Positions 51,425 to 54,639 of a DNA stretch of 54,639 bases are shown here, piece by piece. The notes beneath the pieces are model-generated. The model made no database searches, was not told the DNA's origin, and worked only from the letters and a program-made list of their open reading frames with translations. The DNA comes from Gammaproteobacteria bacterium. Its GTDB lineage: Bacteria > Gemmatimonadota > Gemmatimonadetes > Longimicrobiales > Gaopeijiaceae. How positions within the stretch are numbered: position 1 is the stretch's first letter; each line of letters opens with the position of its first letter. Both the position numbers and the translations under genes were made by a program. The DNA lies in contig VXNP01000148.1 of NCBI GenBank assembly GCA_009840525.1, positions 1 through 54,639 on the forward strand. Direction: 5' to 3'.

Positions 51425-52986
51425 GCAACGCAGGCATCACTTCGCCGGGCGGTTTGTCGGTGAGCGCCGCGACCGCGACACCGGTTGCTGCTGCAGCCAC
51501 CGAGGCTGCGAACGGGGCCCCGGCGCCCGCGCCGCTCCTCTCATCCGGCGCTGCGCCGGCAGCCTCCGGTCTCCTCACTCCGGGGGAGTTCCACGCCTTC
51601 CAGGCGGACGGCGCAACGTTCCTCTACCTGGTGCCGAGCGCGGCGATCTTCCGCATGGATGACGCGTCGCTCGCGGTGCTCCGGGCGCTCGAGACCGCCA
51701 ACCGCACGCCGGCCGAGCTGGTGCAGCGGCTGGGGGACCGTTTTCCCGCGGAAGAAGTCACCAACCGCATCGACGAACTGCTGGGATTGCGCGCCATCGG
51801 CCTCCTCGGCAAGCCTGCTCCGGCTCCTCCGGACATGCTGCCGCCCAAGGGCTTTCCGCTCACCACGATGGTCCTGAACGTCACCAGCAAGTGCAATCTG
51901 GCCTGCACCTACTGCTACGAGTACGGCGACGACCGCATCGTCGAGGCCGACTCCAAACCCCGCTACATGGACCTCGAGACCGCCCGGGAGAGCGTCGACT
52001 TCATGTTCGAGCAGGGCGGGTCGAACCGGCTGGTGCACCTGACCTTCTTCGGCGGTGAGACCCTCCTCAACTTCAAGCTGCTCAAGAGCACCACGGCCTA
52101 CGCGCGGCAGCGCGCCCGCGCGGTGGGGAAGGAGGTCGACTTCAGCCTCACCACCAACGCGACCCTGCTCAAGCCCGAGATCGTCGACTGGCTGGCGGAG
52201 AACCGAGTGGGCGTGACCGTGTCCATCGACGGCCCGCGCGAAGTCCAGGACGGCCTGCGCGTCTTCTCCAACGGCATGGGCAGCTACGACATCATCCTGC
52301 CCAAGATCAAGGATCTGCTTGCGCGCCACCGCACCCGCCCCATCGGCGCGCGCGTTACCCTGACCAGCCAGAACCTGGACGTCAAGCACATCTTCAGGCA
52401 CCTGACCGAGGAGATCGGATTCTGGGAGGTCGGCTTCGCGCCGGTGACCAGTTCGTCGTGCCGCGACTTCTCCATCTCGGACGCTGGCTACGACAAGATG
52501 CTCGGCCAGTTCGAGGAGCTCGCCCACGACTTCCTCGAGCACGCGTGCGCCGACCGCCATCACGGCTTCTCCAACGTGAAGGACACCCTGGAGGAGATCC
52601 ACAAGGGCGTCAGCAAGGCGTACCCGTGCGGCGCGGGCCTCGGGCTCATGGGGGTGGCGACCGACGGCGACGTGGCGCTCTGCCATCGCTTCGCCGGGTC
52701 CGACGAGCACAAGATCGGGTCGGTGTCGGAGGGGGTCGACGTCGACGTGCAGTACGACTACCTGAAGAAGCACCACATCAACAGCAAGACCGACTGCCGC
52801 ACCTGCTGGGCCCGTCCCATCTGCGCCGGCGGATGCTATCACGAGGCCCATACCCGGTACGGCACCACTGCAACCCCGAACCTCCACTTCTGCGAGTGGG
52901 TTCGGAGCTGGACCGACACCTGTCTTCGCGTCTACGGAGCCATCTCGGAGCGCAACCCCGCCTTCCTGGCGCGGTTCGACGCCTGA
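51421..52986 (+). CDS. qhpD: Radical SAM/SPASM thioether-forming enzyme QhpD
   Basis: 521 residues. An Ala-rich N-terminus (1-50), a PqqD/RRE-like winged region (about 53-130, FHAFQADGATFLYLVPSAAIFRMD), then a radical SAM core with the cluster motif CNLACTYC (Cys158, 162, 165) and GGETLL at 211-216. The SPASM end has Cys403, 421, 459, 462, 468, 472, 491 and 501 for two auxiliary clusters. QhpD introduces the three intra-peptide Cys-to-Asp/Glu thioether bonds in QhpC before export. It sits between qhpA and qhpC exactly as in Paracoccus. Cytosolic. Start ATG in the qhpA stop (ATGA). Confidence 0.95.
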   Translation: MSNAGITSPGGLSVSAATATPVAAAATEAANGAPAPAPLLSSGAAPAASGLLTPGEFHAFQADGATFLYLVPSAAIFRMDDASLAVLRALETANRTPAELVQRLGDRFPAEEVTNRIDELLGLRAIGLLGKPAPAPPDMLPPKGFPLTTMVLNVTSKCNLACTYCYEYGDDRIVEADSKPRYMDLETARESVDFMFEQGGSNRLVHLTFFGGETLLNFKLLKSTTAYARQRARAVGKEVDFSLTTNATLLKPEIVDWLAENRVGVTVSIDGPREVQDGLRVFSNGMGSYDIILPKIKDLLARHRTRPIGARVTLTSQNLDVKHIFRHLTEEIGFWEVGFAPVTSSSCRDFSISDAGYDKMLGQFEELAHDFLEHACADRHHGFSNVKDTLEEIHKGVSKAYPCGAGLGLMGVATDGDVALCHRFAGSDEHKIGSVSEGVDVDVQYDYLKKHHINSKTDCRTCWARPICAGGCYHEAHTRYGTTATPNLHFCEWVRSWTDTCLRVYGAISERNPAFLARFDA

Positions 52987-53026
52987 GCCGGATCCACCGC
53001 GACCGAGTCAACGAGGAGAGAGACCC

Positions 53027-53449
53027 TTGGCACTGAAACCGATCAACCGCAAAGCGGACCGGATGGTGACCTACCTGGCGAACCAGGGCGACGTGCCCCC
53101 GGCCGAGCAGATGGCGGGTCCCGTGGGGCCGGCCGCGGGCGCGGTCGAGGGCGGCGCCGACGAGAACGCCGAGGATGTCGTCGCGCTCGGGGGACGGCTT
53201 CCGGAGGTGCCGGAGATACCGCACATCCCGCTGGGGTGCTCGCTGGTCTTCGCGCCGGGCTGGGAGGTCGACGAGGCGGGCGGCACCGCGGGACTCTGCC
53301 AGCCGGTGGAGCGCGACCTCTTCGACTGCCACCTGGCCTGCTTCTGGCCCGCCCACGTCCCGGATCAGTTGAACCACAGCCCGGACTGGACCGGCAAGTG
53401 CGCGGCCGCTCAGAACGACTGGCGCAAGCTGGAGATGATCTTCCCGTAG
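53027..53449 (+). CDS. qhpC: Quinohemoprotein amine dehydrogenase gamma subunit precursor
   Basis: 140 residues. The C-terminal part carries the whole catalytic core: Cys71, Glu80, Cys91, Asp97, Cys101, Cys105, Trp107, Asp113. Subtracting 64 gives Cys7-Glu16, Cys27-Asp33 and Cys41-Asp49 (the three thioether pairs) and Cys37-Trp43 (the cysteine tryptophylquinone), matching the known mature numbering; Asp33 is also the catalytic base. An extra Cys125 (mature 61) is present. The leader before the core, MALKPINRKADRMVTYL and on to about residue 64, is not a Sec signal and is far longer than the 28 residues known from Paracoccus. TTG start, with GAGGAGAG 7 nt upstream. Confidence 0.95.
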   Translation: MALKPINRKADRMVTYLANQGDVPPAEQMAGPVGPAAGAVEGGADENAEDVVALGGRLPEVPEIPHIPLGCSLVFAPGWEVDEAGGTAGLCQPVERDLFDCHLACFWPAHVPDQLNHSPDWTGKCAAAQNDWRKLEMIFP

Positions 53450-53478
53450 GCCGCGAGCCTCCTTTCCTCCACGAAACC

Positions 53479-53512
53479 TGACAAAATGGCAGACATGTCT
53501 GACAAAATGTCA
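53479..53512 (+). promoter_or_regulatory. Two TGACAAAATG boxes 21 bp apart at the qhpB start
   Basis: TGACAAAATG occurs at 53479-53488 and 53500-53509. The second extends to TGACAAAATGTCA, an inverted repeat. Each ATG in the boxes is in frame with qhpB, so the boxes overlap three possible start codons (53486, 53495, 53507). Compare the boxes at 9691 and 32782. Confidence 0.4.
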
Positions 53513-54598
53513 TACCTGGCGGTGCTGATCGCCCTCCTCCCCGCGGCCCTGGCGGCGCAGGAGGTGCGCTCGGGCGGCAACGGCACCATCTACATGGGGG
53601 CCTACAACGAGGCCGTCTACGTCATCGACGAGGCGACCCTCGAGGTCACGGAGCGCATCCCCGTCACCACCGGCATCCCCAACCTCATGCAGCTCTCCCC
53701 GGACAACCGGATGCTCTATGTGCGCGACGCCGCCATGGAGCACATCGAGGTGGTCGATCTGGCCGAGGGGCGCTCGGTCGACTCCTTCACCCTGAGCGAG
53801 GGCAACACGAAGGTGCGCATCCGCTCGATGGTGGTGGAGCCGGGCGGCGAGTACATCCTGCTCGGCGCGCGCAGCTACACCAAGCTGCTCGACCGCTTCG
53901 AGATCGGCGAATTCTCGATCCTGCGCGTCGACCTCGATTCGCACGAGGTAACCGACACCGTGCCGACCGAGGTGGGCGAGCAGCGCCAGGGCGCCAACCT
54001 CATGTTCTCGCCGGACGGCGACCTCCTCTACTTCTTCGGCCGCGACATCATCGCCGTGGAGACCGAGAACTTCACCGAGGTCGACCGCTGGGAGCTGTCG
54101 CAGCCGCTGGAGGAAGGGCTCGGGCGCATGAACATGAGCTTCCAGCGCAGTCCCTACGACGACGAGGGCATCTTCACGAACCTCTTCCGGATGACCGATC
54201 CGGTGCAGGGCCGTCAGATGATGGGCATCGCGCGCGTGGACCTCGCGGAGCAGGATGTCGACTTCTACACCCTCGGCCCCAGCGAGCGGGTGAGCTTCAC
54301 GCTGGCGCCGGGCGGACGCAAGGGGTACGGGCTCCGCTCGGAGATCGGCTTCTATGAGTTCTGGACCTTCGATCTGGAGGGTCGGCGGGTCGAGAGCCGG
54401 GTCGAGTTCCCCGGGCGTCCCCGCATGTCGCTGGTGCCGAGCTCCAACGGCGAGCTGCTCTACATCTACAACGCCGGCAACACCATCGACGTCTACGACG
54501 CCGACACCCACGAGCTGCTGCGCACGGTGTGGCTCGACGCCGACATGACGCGCTTCCTGCTGGTGCCCGGGGACGCGGCCACCAACGGCGGTTCGTAG
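53486..54598 (+). CDS. qhpB: Quinohemoprotein amine dehydrogenase beta subunit (YVTN propeller)
   Basis: 370 residues. A short signal peptide (LAVLIALLPAALAAQ) is followed by a seven-bladed YVTN-type propeller: MGAYNEAVYVIDEATLEVTE, LMQLSPDNRMLYVRDAAMEHIEVVDL, LMFSPDGDLLYFFGRDIIAVE, LYIYNAGNTIDVYDADTHELL. In the known enzyme this subunit, together with alpha, encloses the small gamma subunit. It follows qhpC by 36 nt, as in the A-D-C-B order. The start is uncertain: ATG 53486, 53495 and 53507 are in frame and none has a clear Shine-Dalgarno. Confidence 0.92.
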   Translation: MADMSDKMSYLAVLIALLPAALAAQEVRSGGNGTIYMGAYNEAVYVIDEATLEVTERIPVTTGIPNLMQLSPDNRMLYVRDAAMEHIEVVDLAEGRSVDSFTLSEGNTKVRIRSMVVEPGGEYILLGARSYTKLLDRFEIGEFSILRVDLDSHEVTDTVPTEVGEQRQGANLMFSPDGDLLYFFGRDIIAVETENFTEVDRWELSQPLEEGLGRMNMSFQRSPYDDEGIFTNLFRMTDPVQGRQMMGIARVDLAEQDVDFYTLGPSERVSFTLAPGGRKGYGLRSEIGFYEFWTFDLEGRRVESRVEFPGRPRMSLVPSSNGELLYIYNAGNTIDVYDADTHELLRTVWLDADMTRFLLVPGDAATNGGS

Positions 54599-54639
54599 GG
54601 TCGAGGCCGCCGGACGCCCCCGCACCGATTCCGCTGTCC

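Noticed and set aside
51421-52986. PQQ-type or other RiPP maturase (PqqE, mycofactocin)
   Set aside because: The neighbours qhpA, qhpC and qhpB and the exact cross-link spacing in QhpC identify the enzyme as QhpD.

Overview
The window is a high-GC chromosomal segment packed with short-spaced or overlapping genes. It looks like a Gram-negative aerobe: there is an outer-membrane beta-barrel, exported di-heme cytochrome c and lipoprotein signals. The mix of secreted S9 peptidases, a VPS10/BNR propeller protein, a TesA/YbbA/YbbP block, a rho gene without the usual N-terminal domain and a DhnA-type aldolase suggests Gemmatimonadota or a relative. That assignment is inference from gene content; no rRNA is present.

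Layout. 0.2-15.9 kb: rho; a divergent tesA-like lipase/SRPBCC pair and YbbA/YbbP-like ABC exporter; a PLP aminotransferase; an S9 peptidase with a VPS10-like protein; an arsI-sigma factor pair; an MFS carrier; a VOC protein. 15.9-18.0 kb: a gene-poor, A/T-richer scar with 22-bp tandem repeats, a remnant of a DUF222/HNH endonuclease, a damaged-looking tRNA-Arg-like gene and three small genes. 18.0-24.8 kb: a betaine-family ABC transporter (binding protein fused to permease, plus ATPase) diverging from egtB-egtD, an amidase-like protein and an SDR. 24.8-32.8 kb: a DUF3667 protein, a serine hydrolase, a VapBC module, an S9-like protein lacking the usual catalytic His, an EgtC-like amidotransferase and threonine ammonia-lyase. 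33-43.4 kb: a beta-barrel protein, a thioredoxin, argGH, DAHP synthase, class I aldolase, rpiA, rpe and an SRPBCC-TIGR01777 fusion. 43.4-54.6 kb: an LVIVD/Ig-like protein, a QhpG-like flavoprotein with an FGE-like lipoprotein, an inserted toxin-antitoxin/SRPBCC block, and then qhpA-qhpD-qhpC-qhpB.

The standout is the last region. It encodes all three subunits of quinohemoprotein amine dehydrogenase (di-heme alpha, propeller beta, tiny cross-linked gamma), the radical SAM enzyme that forms the thioether cross-links, and a likely flavin monooxygenase for the tryptophylquinone. The gamma precursor keeps every cross-link residue at the known spacing but has a leader about twice the known length. 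The maturation protease and exporter (QhpE, QhpF) are not in the window and may lie past its right edge.

A second system worth attention is ergothioneine. egtB and egtD diverge from a fused betaine-type transporter that resembles the EgtUV ergothioneine transporter with its domain order reversed, and an EgtC-like amidotransferase lies 8 kb away. A third observation is a TGACAA-type box repeated at 10/11/21-bp spacing at the starts of three unrelated transcription units, including qhpB.
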